NCBI GenBank assembly: GCA_002690925.1
Contig: NZGD01000075.1
Span: 1-36,549, forward strand
Length of the DNA: 36,549 nt
DNA from: Rhodopirellula sp.
GTDB taxonomy: Bacteria; Planctomycetota; Planctomycetia; Pirellulales; Pirellulaceae
Direction of reading: 5' to 3'
The notes under the pieces were generated by a model. The model did no database searches. It had not been told where the DNA came from and was given only the letters and a program-made list of their open reading frames with translations. Shown one piece after another: positions 25,799 to 34,726 of the stretch. How positions within the stretch are numbered: the stretch's first letter is position 1; the number at the start of each line of letters is the position of its first letter. The position numbers and the translations under genes are program-made.

Positions 25799-27211
25799 TC
25801 AGTGGCTCTCTAGCAGTTTGATCATTGCCTCACCCATGGCTGTTCCTACATCCATGTATGTTTGGGCATTGCCGTTGTAATGACTATTGGATGCTCCGCC
25901 CTGACTCAGTGGGTGGCTGTATACAGTGGCGGTATTTCCTTTGAAATCAGGGTACTTGCCAGTGTCGCCATCGATAGCCAGTTGCGCATCGAGGATTAGC
26001 TTTTCGGTGCCTTCCGCCTTGTTTTTTTCTGTCTGACCCAGCGTTGCGCAAACAAACTTTGCTTCTGGGGCATTGAATTCCGTACGTAGGTTTTGAATCA
26101 ACCTTACAAGGTTTTGTTCGTAGCGTGCGGCATGTTCTGCGTTATACCGATCTTTGTCTCCCTGCCACCACCCAAAGCCTACGATCTCGTAGCCGCGTCC
26201 TCTCCACTGGGGGAACTGCTGATCAAAATTGTCGAGCACTTCATGGGCAGCGTGGAAGCAGTCGTCATACTGTTTGCCCGCATACCAATTGATCGGTTCC
26301 GGCTTCGTTCCTTTTTCCCATGAAGCGGGTGAGTCTTTGTAGCCCGCAAAGATTTTACCTCCTGCTTCGTATTGTTCGCTGCCGGGTGGCAAAAAATCCC
26401 ACCCAAGTGAACGATTGCCCTGAGATGTTTTCAGAATCAGCACTGGCTCGTCGATCGCATCCCCGAGGACCTTTCCAAATCCCAACTCAGGGCCGATTTT
26501 TCCCGATTTTACTCCAAGCCAATGACTGCCTGTGGCGGTCACCACGCCGCGATACCAGACGTCGTCCCGCTCGGTCCATTGTCCCTTGTCATTCATCAGG
26601 TACGGGTACTTGGCTTCATGTTTGACGAGTGTCGCCAATGTACCTGGGATGTCTTGACGGTCGATCCATCCCAACCCGTTGGCGTCCCCCGTGAGGTAGG
26701 TGATCTTGAATGGGACTTTCTTGCCACCTGTTAATTTGATGTCTTTGCGAATCGGTTCTTGGCCGGGCTCCATCCGGTGTACCTCTTTTCCGTCAACTTC
26801 CATGACGTTGTGCATGGAGCCACCGTAACCGGGGCGAAATTGGTAGATGCCAGAGTCCTCGACTTGAACAAACCCTCGCGTCACCTGAGTGCCACCCCCA
26901 GGATATGAGGTTGGTTTGCTGCCACCGAAATTTTCCAATGCAAGGCTGGTGATCGGTTTCAACGCATCATAGTTGGCGTCTGGTTGATACTCACCTTCGT
27001 AAACAGAGACCACGGGATTGATGAACTCAGCACCCCAGCGACTGCTTCCGCCGGTCACCTTCCCAGCACCCACCATGTTGGACTGACCTGAAAGAATGAA
27101 AACCTTCACTTTTTTTGTCTTTGCTGAATGTTCATCGGCATGCGTGATGTTCGAAGCACTTATGCAAAACGTAAAGCTCAGGCTCAGGAGAATGGGAACA
27201 GTGAAGCTCAT
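25799..27211 (-). CDS. Exported SASA esterase with a PA14-like domain inserted after the nucleophile
   Basis: A 470-residue secreted esterase, paralogous to the one at 8049-9122. The signal peptide covers about residues 1-25. The nucleophile is Ser44 in GQSNM. After KVTGG, an insert of about 130 residues (roughly 57-188) interrupts the SGNH fold. It reads like a PA14-type beta-sandwich (VEDSGIYQFRPGYGGSM, MEVDGKEVHRMEP, LTGGKKVPFKITYLTGD). The esterase then resumes with KYPYLMNDKGQW, matching NLYPYLIDDQGDW of the paralogue. Later blocks are SQGNRSLGWDFLPPGS, GFGWWQGDKD and HPLSQGGASNSHYNGNAQTYMD. The insert probably binds carbohydrate next to the active site; this is inference. Confidence 0.9.
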   Translation of the reverse strand: MSFTVPILLSLSFTFCISASNITHADEHSAKTKKVKVFILSGQSNMVGAGKVTGGSSRWGAEFINPVVSVYEGEYQPDANYDALKPITSLALENFGGSKPTSYPGGGTQVTRGFVQVEDSGIYQFRPGYGGSMHNVMEVDGKEVHRMEPGQEPIRKDIKLTGGKKVPFKITYLTGDANGLGWIDRQDIPGTLATLVKHEAKYPYLMNDKGQWTERDDVWYRGVVTATGSHWLGVKSGKIGPELGFGKVLGDAIDEPVLILKTSQGNRSLGWDFLPPGSEQYEAGGKIFAGYKDSPASWEKGTKPEPINWYAGKQYDDCFHAAHEVLDNFDQQFPQWRGRGYEIVGFGWWQGDKDRYNAEHAARYEQNLVRLIQNLRTEFNAPEAKFVCATLGQTEKNKAEGTEKLILDAQLAIDGDTGKYPDFKGNTATVYSHPLSQGGASNSHYNGNAQTYMDVGTAMGEAMIKLLESH

Positions 27212-27690
27212 GTCGATGGCTCGTATCTCAGTAGGGTGACGTGGGAAGTTTTTTCTAATCGTTGTTGGTGATGTATGTGACGGTACATGCTTTCCAACCT
27301 TAGAGAGATACTCAACAACTTACCGTCGACTCACCTTGCTAACCACCTTTATATTCATGATGGCATGGTGGTGAGTTGCCGTTCGGTATATCTGCCGCCA
27401 TGGTCAACTGAAAGCCCCTTGGGCGTTCACGAATGTGTTGGTATGTCGTTGTGAGTAGGATTTGATATCCGTTCAAACTGGCAGTGTAGAGGATTTGGTG
27501 GAATTGGCATCTGGCGAACGCTTGCTCTCGAGCGAGCTACCGTAGATAGCATCGTGCAGTTGTCGGGCAGTTGTCGGGCAGTTGTCGGGCAGTTGCTTTT
27601 TGTCCAGTTATTCGGTTGACCGGCGGGAGGCTAAGCTGGGAACAGTCAGCTGGGGAAAATTCGTTGTCATCTTCATTGGCGGTACTGATC
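27212..27690. other. Divergent intergenic region between SASA esterase and BLUF gene
   Basis: About 480 bases that must contain promoters for both directions. It holds a 7-bp-stem hairpin at 27520-27537 and the 11-bp repeat at 27556-27595. A longer in-frame extension of the BLUF gene to 27571 is open but does not look like protein. No convincing -35/-10 pair was found. Confidence 0.6.
27556..27595. repeat. 11-bp tandem repeat, 3.6 copies, upstream of the BLUF gene
   Basis: Perfect units GCAGTTGTCGG at 27556-27566, 27567-27577 and 27578-27588 are followed by a partial GCAGTTG. The array lies about 95-135 bases before the BLUF start, directly after a small hairpin. The position fits a leader or operator region, but no function can be assigned. 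Confidence 0.95.
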
Positions 27691-28113
27691 ATGCTGCGTC
27701 GAATTACCTACACAAGCATTGCTTCTGTCACCTTCAGTCAGCGCGAGTTGCTCGACCTGCTGCATGCGGCGCGAGGATTCAACAAAATTGATGGAATCAC
27801 CGGGCTGTTGATGCACCACCAAGGGCGTTTCTTGCAAGTGATTGAGGGGCCCATAAACGCAATTGAGAACCTTGTGCAGAGGTTGCAGCGTGATAGGCGT
27901 CACTCGCAGTTCGAGATTCATGAGGACGTACTTGTAGAAACGCGTCTTTTTCCTGAATGGGCCATGGGGCTAGGCGAACTCACTGATCCAAAACTGGCCT
28001 ATTTGCCCGGTTTTTTGAATGAGTCGGATGAACAAACTCGTTTGTTTGAGCTAGTGGAACGCTTGCCAGAGTTGGCGTCCGCATTGAACAAAGCGTTGGA
28101 TGCCGCAAAATGA
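27691..28113 (+). CDS. Stand-alone BLUF blue-light sensor
   Basis: A 140-residue short BLUF protein (sensor of blue light using FAD). The start at 27691 is chosen because the BLUF fold begins directly (MLRRITYTS), as in PixD-type proteins; the open extension upstream crosses a tandem repeat. Key residues are present: Tyr7, Asn31 (FNKIDGITG), Gln49 (GRFLQVIEG), Trp90 and Met92 (FPEWAMGL), numbered one less than in the well-studied PixD of Thermosynechococcus. The C-terminal 45 residues form the usual helical cap. No output domain is fused, so it must act through a partner or by oligomer switching. It is convergent with the TerB-like gene, and no obvious partner is next to it. Confidence 0.93.
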   Translation: MLRRITYTSIASVTFSQRELLDLLHAARGFNKIDGITGLLMHHQGRFLQVIEGPINAIENLVQRLQRDRRHSQFEIHEDVLVETRLFPEWAMGLGELTDPKLAYLPGFLNESDEQTRLFELVERLPELASALNKALDAAK

Positions 28114-28464
28114 AATGCACGTCATGTCCATTCTGAGGCTTACAGGGCGTTGCTTTGTCTTTCAGCCTTGAAGTTCTCTACTCGCTTCCGTCTGTCAGCG
28201 TTGCCCTGGTTCTTGTGCGTATGGTTGAGGTTGTAAAGGTCCACTGATGAGTTGCAGGCTTACTTCGTTGACCACATATCTTGCTTACCCAGGAATCTTT
28301 TTCCTGCGAGCTGGCATTTGGAGGTGATTTCGTGCCAGCTTGGCACTGTTTTTCAGTTGGGGACAATACTCGGCTTAGACATGTATTCGCGTTTCGGTAC
28401 TTTGCCACTAGCTCGCCTGTTGGATCGAGCTTGCCCTTTGGTTTTGCTTGTCGGAGGACTTTTG
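28114..28464. other. Convergent intergenic region, no supported gene
   Basis: About 350 bases between the ends of the BLUF and TerB-like genes. A minus-strand frame (28178-28555) overlaps the TerB-like gene in another frame and has no domain. No clear T-tailed terminator was found. Confidence 0.55.
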
Positions 28465-29325
28465 CTATCCGTTTGGTGCCAAGGTTCCGGTCAGCAGAAC
28501 AGTTCTTTGGTACCGGATCACAACGGGGGCACCAATCCTGAATTGTTGTGCGCAAGTTGGTCGATCCAGTTTGATTGGCTGTGTGTATTGTTTGAGAGGG
28601 CTGGTGAGTTCACACACACGGTTGTCAGACACGAATATTGAAAATTTCTCGCCGGCAGGCAGGTGGCATTCATCGACCTCAAGTTCCAGTTCGGTCACAC
28701 CCTTGGAGGTGAGTGTGTAAATGAGTTCAGCCTTCGCTCGGGACGCCGATGGACTTTCAGGGCAGATGAGGATCGCACGCAGGCTCTCGGTGACCATATG
28801 CTGTGTGAGGGACTCAATGATGCCGGGTGCGTTATTTTCAGGTGCTTCAGGCCTGCGTTTTTCTAGTGCTGGCCGTGAAGGCGTCTCAGGAGAAAACCTA
28901 AACGTCCGGTGAAGTTTGTTGAGTTCGCGGTCAACGACCTTGGGAGGAATTTGGAGTTGTTTCGCCAAATGTTCTAAAGCGGATCGCTCACGAGCATCGG
29001 TTCTGGTATCCGAAATTGCCGTCCGCATTGCCAAGTGGAAAAGTAGGTTGCGTGCCGCGCGTGACGTGGGGGTCTTGATTTTGAGTCGACGACGCCTAGC
29101 TTGTCGCACCATCTTGCGTAGTTCTTGGGCATTGACTTCCATCTGATTTGCAATCGCCTCTACAAATTCAACCTCCCGTCGGCGAATTGATTTGTCAGAA
29201 AAGGCCAGATGACAACAGTAGGCAACGATTGCACTTCTCTCATCGTTTGTGCATTCGCTGCAGTAATGAATGATTTTGGGGGTCAGAAGTGTGTCAGGAC
29301 GGGGCATTTTTTTTACAGTGTTCAT
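28465..29325 (-). CDS. TerB-like domain protein with an unrecognised C-terminal domain
   Basis: A 286-residue protein from the ATG at 29325 (29307 and 29373 are alternatives; none has a strong ribosome binding site). No signal peptide is seen, so it is probably cytoplasmic. Residues about 20-135 match the TerB-type helical domain with two related halves: AIVAYCCHLAFSDKSIRRRE followed by an Asp/Glu-bearing helix, and LLFHLAMRTAISDTRTDARE. A CSEC motif precedes it. After a Pro-rich linker (SPETPSRPALEKRRPEAPE), the last 120 residues hold a helical piece and a beta-rich end that I cannot name. TerB domains are thought to bind metal and membrane or stress partners. It is convergent with the BLUF gene and divergent from the DUF1592 cassette. 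Confidence 0.7.
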   Translation of the reverse strand: MNTVKKMPRPDTLLTPKIIHYCSECTNDERSAIVAYCCHLAFSDKSIRRREVEFVEAIANQMEVNAQELRKMVRQARRRRLKIKTPTSRAARNLLFHLAMRTAISDTRTDARERSALEHLAKQLQIPPKVVDRELNKLHRTFRFSPETPSRPALEKRRPEAPENNAPGIIESLTQHMVTESLRAILICPESPSASRAKAELIYTLTSKGVTELELEVDECHLPAGEKFSIFVSDNRVCELTSPLKQYTQPIKLDRPTCAQQFRIGAPVVIRYQRTVLLTGTLAPNG

Positions 29326-29857
29326 CGCTTTGCAGGAGAACTGTCTGGATTGTCGAACGGAAGATTGTAGCACACGGACCGGTATGCAAAGACAGCGGCT
29401 CAGTGAGTGCGTGGGGTGGTGTCGGTGAATCTGAATTCGGCTGCAATTTTGAAGTTCAATTCAACGCGTTCAGTTTTCTGGAAGGTCTGGTTTGGTCTAT
29501 CTGAATCGACAAGATTTGCCTTGTAGAGAATGAGACGATTGATGTTTCTTGGAGACATGTACCGAATAGTTTCTTCTGGTGGTGCTGGTTGGGCCGCAGG
29601 AAGCGGGGGCCTGCGTACGCTTCATTTTTTTGCGGATGTGCTCCGTTTGAATCAGCTTTTGAGAAGTTCTTTCTATTCATTGTCGGAGTCACGCATGGTA
29701 TCATTTCAAAGAGACGGCAAAGTGTTTATGCGGTCTCGTATATCGACCTCACTGCGGGTTGGTTCTGTGTTCGTTTTTTGCGGCATCATGATGCCTCTTT
29801 GCTCGCGATTTGCTCAAGAGGCGTGCTTAGTCAATTGAACATCAAAAGAGAGAGGCA
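29326..29857. other. Divergent intergenic region before the second DUF1592/DUF1552 pair
   Basis: About 530 bases holding the leaders of the TerB-like gene and the 29858 gene. Plus-strand frames starting at 29530 and 29589 lack any domain and end shortly before 29858. A GAGAGAGG stretch at 29848-29855 serves as ribosome binding site for the next gene. Confidence 0.55.
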
Positions 29858-32107
29858 ATGATCGTGGGTAGGAGTGGCTGTTTTTTCTTATTGCTCACTC
29901 TGTCATGCTGTGTCGGCTATGCGGCAGAGAATCATTCTGTGCTGACACAACTGCAAAGCAAACTGCAAGAGCATTGCACGGACTGTCATTCGGAGGATTT
30001 GCAGGAGGGGGAGGTGCGTCTCGACAATCTCATTGAGTTGAGCAGCGAAGGTAGGGCCGAATTGCTCGCTCAAATTGAAGAGCAAGTTTATCTCGGACGA
30101 ATGCCTCCTGAAGACGAGTCACCACTGCATGACGTTGAGCGAGACGAGGCACTTGCGTTGGTGACGTCAAATTTCGTTGCCTTGGGAGCAACTTCAGGAT
30201 TTCGGGAAAAACTCAAGACACCCAGCTATGGCAATTATATTAGCCACGAAAAACTTTTCAGCGGTGAGGTCACTGCAAAGTCTTTTTCTCCACGTCGTTT
30301 GTGGCGGACAAGTCCGCATGTATTCGAAAATGTTAAATCGCAATATGGTGGAGATTCCCGGAGTTTACGGCAGCCATTCATCGTTGATGATAAGCAGGGG
30401 ATCAAGGAGTATGCTTCTCTGTTGTTCGCTGACTCTGCTGTGGTAAATGTCCTGCTAACGAATGCTGGCGAGTCAGCCGACCGCCTGATAGAGACGCAAG
30501 CGGTGTTCAAATCGATTGCAATGTCCAAAGAGACACCCGACGACAGTGTTTTGCAGGATGCGATTCAGCAACAGTTTCGTCGTGTGGTGTATCGGCAACC
30601 GACGGATGTTGAATTGAAGCGGTACGGCGACTTGTTTCGAAAGTCGGCTGATGATGCCGGGAATTTGGAAGAGTTGCGAGTGGCCTTGATGGCGGTCATG
30701 CTGCATCACGAGTCAGTGTATCGTGTCGAACTGGGTTTGGGAGAGGCGGGCTCTGATGGGCGACGGATGCTTGCCCCAGCAGAGTTGGCTTTTGCCATTG
30801 CTTATGCCATCACCGACCAAAGACCGGATCAGGAATTGTTGCGGGCAGCAGCGAGTGGTCGTCTGGTAACGCGAGATGATGTCAAGAATCAGGTCGCACG
30901 GATTCTTGAAGATCATGCGATCGATAAACCTAGGCTGCTCAGGTTTTTTCAGGAGTTCTTTGGTTACTCTCACGCTCACAAAATTTTCAAGGATGCCAAG
31001 CGGTCTGGAGGGTTTTCTTACTATGGTGAGAATTACCCTGATATGTATGAACGTGAAGCGGACTTTTTTGTTATCAATATCCTGGAAGACGATAATGATG
31101 TGTTCAAGAGATTGTTGACGTCAGATGAGTACTACATTCTTAACAGGCAGACGTTTCGAAACACGGTTTATGATTTCTATTTGAAAAATCAGTCTGCACT
31201 GGACCAGGGAGATTTCCCTGAACAGAAGCAGCAGGAATTGCTTAGGCGTCTTGATCTTCGCGATTGGGGCGAATTGAACAAAAAATATCATCTGCACAAA
31301 TTCAATCGCGGTTTCAATGGCAGCGTAGGAGCGATCAAACAGATCGTGAAAGAGGTCAAGGAGTGGAAGAATACAGCGAATAGGGAAGTCCTGTTGCACG
31401 GTATGCAGCCGCTTTATCGCAAGTATCCCATGGTGTACGACATGGCTGACGATGAGCAGGACTTTTTGCTGCCACAGCCTTACAAGAGGCCTAATCGTGC
31501 TGGCATCCTGACTCATCCAGCTTGGTTGATCGCACACTCGCTCAATGACAGCACTGATCCGATTCGGCGTGGGAAGTGGATCCGCGAACGACTGTTGGCA
31601 GGATCTATCCCAGATTTGCCTATCACGGTGGACGCCACCGTTCCGGAGGATCACAACAAAACTCTGCGTGAGCGACTTGCTGTGACCGAACAGGATGAGT
31701 GCTGGCGATGTCACAAGCAAATGAATCCACTTGGATATGCCTTCGAGATTTACGATGATTTTGGTCGTTTTCGAACGCGGGAGAGTCTCGATAAATTGCC
31801 CAGGGTGAATGGGGCATTTCCGAGCAAACCAATTCATGCAAAGGCAACGCTCACAAGCACAGGAGATGAGCTTCTGAATTCAGAGTACGATAATGCACTG
31901 GAGTTGATCGGTAAGTTTGCCGATTCGGATCGTGTTCGCCAGAGTATCATCCGCCATGTTTTTCGATATTTCATGGGGCGGAATGAAATGTTGAGTGATT
32001 CGCAAACGCTGATCGCGGCAGACAAAGCCTACATGGAAAGCGGAGGCAGTTTTAAGTCGCTGCTGATTTCGATTTTGACGTCAGATTCATTTCTTTACCG
32101 TAAATGA
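29858..32107 (+). CDS. Exported diheme PSCyt1/DUF1592/DUF1588/DUF1585 protein (second copy)
   Basis: A 749-residue paralogue of the protein at 1553-3988. A Sec signal (hydrophobic residues 8-21) follows a purine-rich GAGAGAGG ribosome binding site. PSCyt1 has CTDCH at 40-44 and MPP at 82-84. The YGNYISHEKLFSGEV and SFSPRRLWRTSP blocks, DUF1592 (APAELAFAIAYAITDQRPD, FFQEFFGYSH), DUF1588 with CWRCH at 615-619 and MNPLG, and DUF1585 (FMGRNEMLSDSQTLI) follow in the same order as in the paralogue. It ends exactly at SDSFLYRK, which is probably the ancestral C-terminus. The DUF1552 partner starts 19 bases later. Two c-type hemes are predicted; the enzymatic role is unknown. Confidence 0.93.
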   Translation: MIVGRSGCFFLLLTLSCCVGYAAENHSVLTQLQSKLQEHCTDCHSEDLQEGEVRLDNLIELSSEGRAELLAQIEEQVYLGRMPPEDESPLHDVERDEALALVTSNFVALGATSGFREKLKTPSYGNYISHEKLFSGEVTAKSFSPRRLWRTSPHVFENVKSQYGGDSRSLRQPFIVDDKQGIKEYASLLFADSAVVNVLLTNAGESADRLIETQAVFKSIAMSKETPDDSVLQDAIQQQFRRVVYRQPTDVELKRYGDLFRKSADDAGNLEELRVALMAVMLHHESVYRVELGLGEAGSDGRRMLAPAELAFAIAYAITDQRPDQELLRAAASGRLVTRDDVKNQVARILEDHAIDKPRLLRFFQEFFGYSHAHKIFKDAKRSGGFSYYGENYPDMYEREADFFVINILEDDNDVFKRLLTSDEYYILNRQTFRNTVYDFYLKNQSALDQGDFPEQKQQELLRRLDLRDWGELNKKYHLHKFNRGFNGSVGAIKQIVKEVKEWKNTANREVLLHGMQPLYRKYPMVYDMADDEQDFLLPQPYKRPNRAGILTHPAWLIAHSLNDSTDPIRRGKWIRERLLAGSIPDLPITVDATVPEDHNKTLRERLAVTEQDECWRCHKQMNPLGYAFEIYDDFGRFRTRESLDKLPRVNGAFPSKPIHAKATLTSTGDELLNSEYDNALELIGKFADSDRVRQSIIRHVFRYFMGRNEMLSDSQTLIAADKAYMESGGSFKSLLISILTSDSFLYRK

Positions 32108-32126
32108 TTACAGGAAAAAATCGCTG

Positions 32127-33503
32127 ATGATGACCAGATCAAGACGAGACATTCTCAAAGGCCTCTCTTTGGGTGCCGGAGGAACTTTGCTGACACCGTT
32201 TCTGCATCAGGTCAGGTCACAGGCTGAGGGCAATGATGCCGCGCTACCAAAGCGATTTGTGTTTGTCGTCAAATCGAGCGGAGTTTCGCCTGATGGGATT
32301 ACACCTGAGTCACTACGGGGGGACGATGCCAAAAATGTTTCTTTGAAAGATGTGCCGCTACAGCCCTCGATGGTAGCTCTGGAACCGTTTAGGGATCAGT
32401 TGTCGATTGTGCAGGGATTGTCAGGGAAAATGTGTCGTGGTGGGCACAGCAGTTGGTTTGGTGCCATGGGTGTCTATATGACGGGTGGTGAAACCGAACG
32501 GGGCGCCATCCTGAGGGCAACCGCTGACGCGGAACTTGCGGCACTCAGTCCAGCACCCTTCAATCATGTCGGGCTGGCGGTGCGTGGAAGTGCATTGTCG
32601 AACGCCTACGGCGGCGTGCTGTATCCTGGAATTACTGCAGTAGGTGCAAACAAGGAATTACCGTTTCAGGGCAGTCCTGACCTGGCTTTTGAACAACTGT
32701 TTGGATCCGCAGCATCAGCCAGTGGAAAAGGTGAAGCACGATTCGGTGTTCAGAAAAATTTACTTGACTTCATGGTCGACGATCTCAAGAAGGTCAATCG
32801 GGCAGTTCCGTCCGCTGAGAAAAATAAGTTGGACGCCTACTTGAACGCGTTCGAGGAATTGCAGGTGAGGCACAGTCGCTTGACTGGCATGAAGGGAAAT
32901 ATCAAAAACCACGCTCCAGAGTTTGGTGATAAATTCACTTCGTTGGTGGAAGAGGTGCGTCAGGAGGCTCATTTTGACTTGGCATCGGCTGCTCTGATTG
33001 CAGGGTTGACCAATTGTGTCACCATTCGCTTGGATAACTTATCGACGGTATACAAACAGCTCGGATTGGTGAAACCCAATCACGGCATCGGGCATGATGA
33101 GAGCAGTCGTACGCAGAAGGAATGCCGCGATATTATCCGGACTCACCATTCCGGGTTATTGGCTGGGATGGCAGCAAAGCTCAAGGCCGTTCCAGAAGGT
33201 GACGGAACCATGCTCGATAATACAATGATTGTTTATTTCAGTGACTCTGCCAATAAACATCACGGCGATTGCTTCGAGTGGCCTTATGTGGTGATTGGTG
33301 GTTGCTCAGGAAAATTGAACATTCCAGGTCGCTATATCCGCTACGCAAAGTATGGCGAAAAGAATTGTCGTACGATCGGCAATTGGTGGACGACCTTGCT
33401 GAATGCCTTTGGAAATCCTGTCGAGCATTACGGAAACGAAGATCTTGTGCTCAAGCAAAACGGTAATTCCTGTCGCGGACCGTTGGGTGAGTTGATCAGT
33501 TGA
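32127..33503 (+). CDS. Tat-exported DUF1552 family protein (second copy)
   Basis: A 458-residue paralogue of the protein at 99-1499. ATG at 32127 or 32130 may be used; AGGAAAAAA lies about 9 bases upstream. The Tat motif is at 6-7 (SRRDILKG). Shared blocks include FVFVVKSSGVSPDG, LSGKMCRGGHSSWFGAMGVY, GVLYPGITAVG, SDSANKHHGD and TIGNWWTTLLNAFGNP. It follows its DUF1592-type partner by 19 bases, a spacing that supports one transcript. Unlike the copy at the left edge, no tandem repeat covers its stop codon. The function of the family is unknown. Confidence 0.93.
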   Translation: MMTRSRRDILKGLSLGAGGTLLTPFLHQVRSQAEGNDAALPKRFVFVVKSSGVSPDGITPESLRGDDAKNVSLKDVPLQPSMVALEPFRDQLSIVQGLSGKMCRGGHSSWFGAMGVYMTGGETERGAILRATADAELAALSPAPFNHVGLAVRGSALSNAYGGVLYPGITAVGANKELPFQGSPDLAFEQLFGSAASASGKGEARFGVQKNLLDFMVDDLKKVNRAVPSAEKNKLDAYLNAFEELQVRHSRLTGMKGNIKNHAPEFGDKFTSLVEEVRQEAHFDLASAALIAGLTNCVTIRLDNLSTVYKQLGLVKPNHGIGHDESSRTQKECRDIIRTHHSGLLAGMAAKLKAVPEGDGTMLDNTMIVYFSDSANKHHGDCFEWPYVVIGGCSGKLNIPGRYIRYAKYGEKNCRTIGNWWTTLLNAFGNPVEHYGNEDLVLKQNGNSCRGPLGELIS

Positions 33504-33840
33504 TCCCTTTGGGTAGGCTTTCGCTCACGTGCACAAGCTTCACTGCAGGCTTCGCAAGCTTGATGTTGGTGGAATGTTCAGTGGTGTTGATACTCGCCAC
33601 GTGCTGGCGGCACTAAAGCACGCTTCTGGTTTCTTTCACCTGTTGCGACACTCGTGCGGGCTGCCAAGAAGATTGTTGGCAGTGTTGCAAAGTTGAAATT
33701 GAAGTGTAGCCGCCAGCGTTTTTCGTGGGATCGAGGTGCTCAGGTTTTAGTCACACTAGGGTGACTTTCTTCGGTTACAATGTTGAGGCTTCCCAAGTTT
33801 TTTGAAAATCCAAAAATTCACCCCGTTCAGTAGCAGAACA
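33504..33840. other. Intergenic region before the isomerase/epimerase-like gene
   Basis: About 335 bases. CAAGCTT and AAGCTTG (33536-33565 region) form a 7-bp stem that may end the DUF1552 transcript. GTCAC and GTGAC (33750-33765) form a small inverted repeat, followed by a TACAAT at 33776-33781 that resembles a -10 box; no good -35 box accompanies it. Coding sequence was not recognised. The frame from 33802 would use TTG and lacks a signal at its start. Confidence 0.4.
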
Positions 33841-34683
33841 ATGCAACTCACTGTCCCAACTCGTCGGCAATTCCTGCTCGCCTCCTCCGCTGCTGTGGCT
33901 GCAGCCTCAATGCCACGGGTGGCAACAGCGGCAGATGATCACGATTATAAACTCGGTATTCAGCTTTATTCACTGCGTGGTTTTGACGTTGACCAGGCGC
34001 TCAAGCATGCAAGTGACTTGGGTTTCAAACAGGTCGAGTTCTACGGTGGAATGTTGGCCACCAACGCTCCCGTAGAGCAAATCAAGGAGACTCGAAAAAA
34101 GGTCACTGATCTTGGTATGTCGATCTCGGCACACGGCGTCAACCGGCTCACCAAAGACGCTGCAGCAAATCGACAAGTGTTTGAGTTTGCCAAAGCACTA
34201 GGGATACCAACCATTACGGCTGATCCGGATCCTGATTCGTTTGACAACCTTGATGAACTGGTGAAGGAATTTGATATTCGTGTTGCTATTCACAACCATG
34301 GACCAGGGCATCGCTACAACAAAGCAGTTGACGTGCTGAACGCAATCGAAGGTCACGATGTAAGAATCGGTGCGTGTGCTGATCTTGGACATTACATCCG
34401 ATCAGGTCAGCGTGCAACGGAAGTGATCCGGTTGCTGGAAGGAAGACTCTATGGCATTCACTTGAAGGACTTCGCCGAGATGAAAAAGAAGACCAAAGGC
34501 GTCATCCTTGGTAAAGGGCACCTCGATGTTGAGGGTGTCTTCCTGGCACTCAAAGCAACTGACTTCCCGGCAGACGGTGCGATTTCACTTGAATACGAAG
34601 AAAACCCCAAGGATCCGATTGAGGATATCCGTCAGTGCTATGCCATTGCCAATAAAGCGATGAACAAGGTTGTTGGTTCTTAG
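33841..34683 (+). CDS. Tat-exported sugar isomerase/epimerase-like TIM-barrel protein
   Basis: A 280-residue member of the xylose-isomerase-like TIM-barrel superfamily (sugar phosphate isomerase/epimerase group). The ATG at 33841 is chosen because it opens a Tat signal (TRRQFLLASSAAVAAAS, Arg 8-9); a TTG 39 bases upstream is also in frame. The barrel runs from LGIQLYSLRGF (residue 38) to the C-terminus. Likely metal or substrate residues are His151 and His153 (IHNHGPGHRYN), Asp181 and His184 (CADLGHY), His207 (GIHLKDF) and Glu251 (SLEYEENP). Exported members of this group are common in planctomycetes and their substrates are mostly unknown. It lies downstream of the DUF1592/DUF1552 pair, but a 337-base gap suggests its own promoter. 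Confidence 0.88.
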   Translation: MQLTVPTRRQFLLASSAAVAAASMPRVATAADDHDYKLGIQLYSLRGFDVDQALKHASDLGFKQVEFYGGMLATNAPVEQIKETRKKVTDLGMSISAHGVNRLTKDAAANRQVFEFAKALGIPTITADPDPDSFDNLDELVKEFDIRVAIHNHGPGHRYNKAVDVLNAIEGHDVRIGACADLGHYIRSGQRATEVIRLLEGRLYGIHLKDFAEMKKKTKGVILGKGHLDVEGVFLALKATDFPADGAISLEYEENPKDPIEDIRQCYAIANKAMNKVVGS

Positions 34684-34726
34684 GCTGTTTTTTGCCAGTT
34701 CCTTTATGCTTTGACAAATTCTCCGC

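Noticed and set aside
27571..27690. N-terminal extension of the BLUF protein
   Set aside because: The frame is open but passes through the repeat region and lacks protein-like content; known short BLUF proteins begin about where the ATG at 27691 lies.
28178..28555. 125-codon minus-strand frame after the TerB-like gene
   Set aside because: It overlaps the TerB-like coding end in another frame, has a composition of chance Thr/Arg/Lys-rich sequence, and shows no domain.
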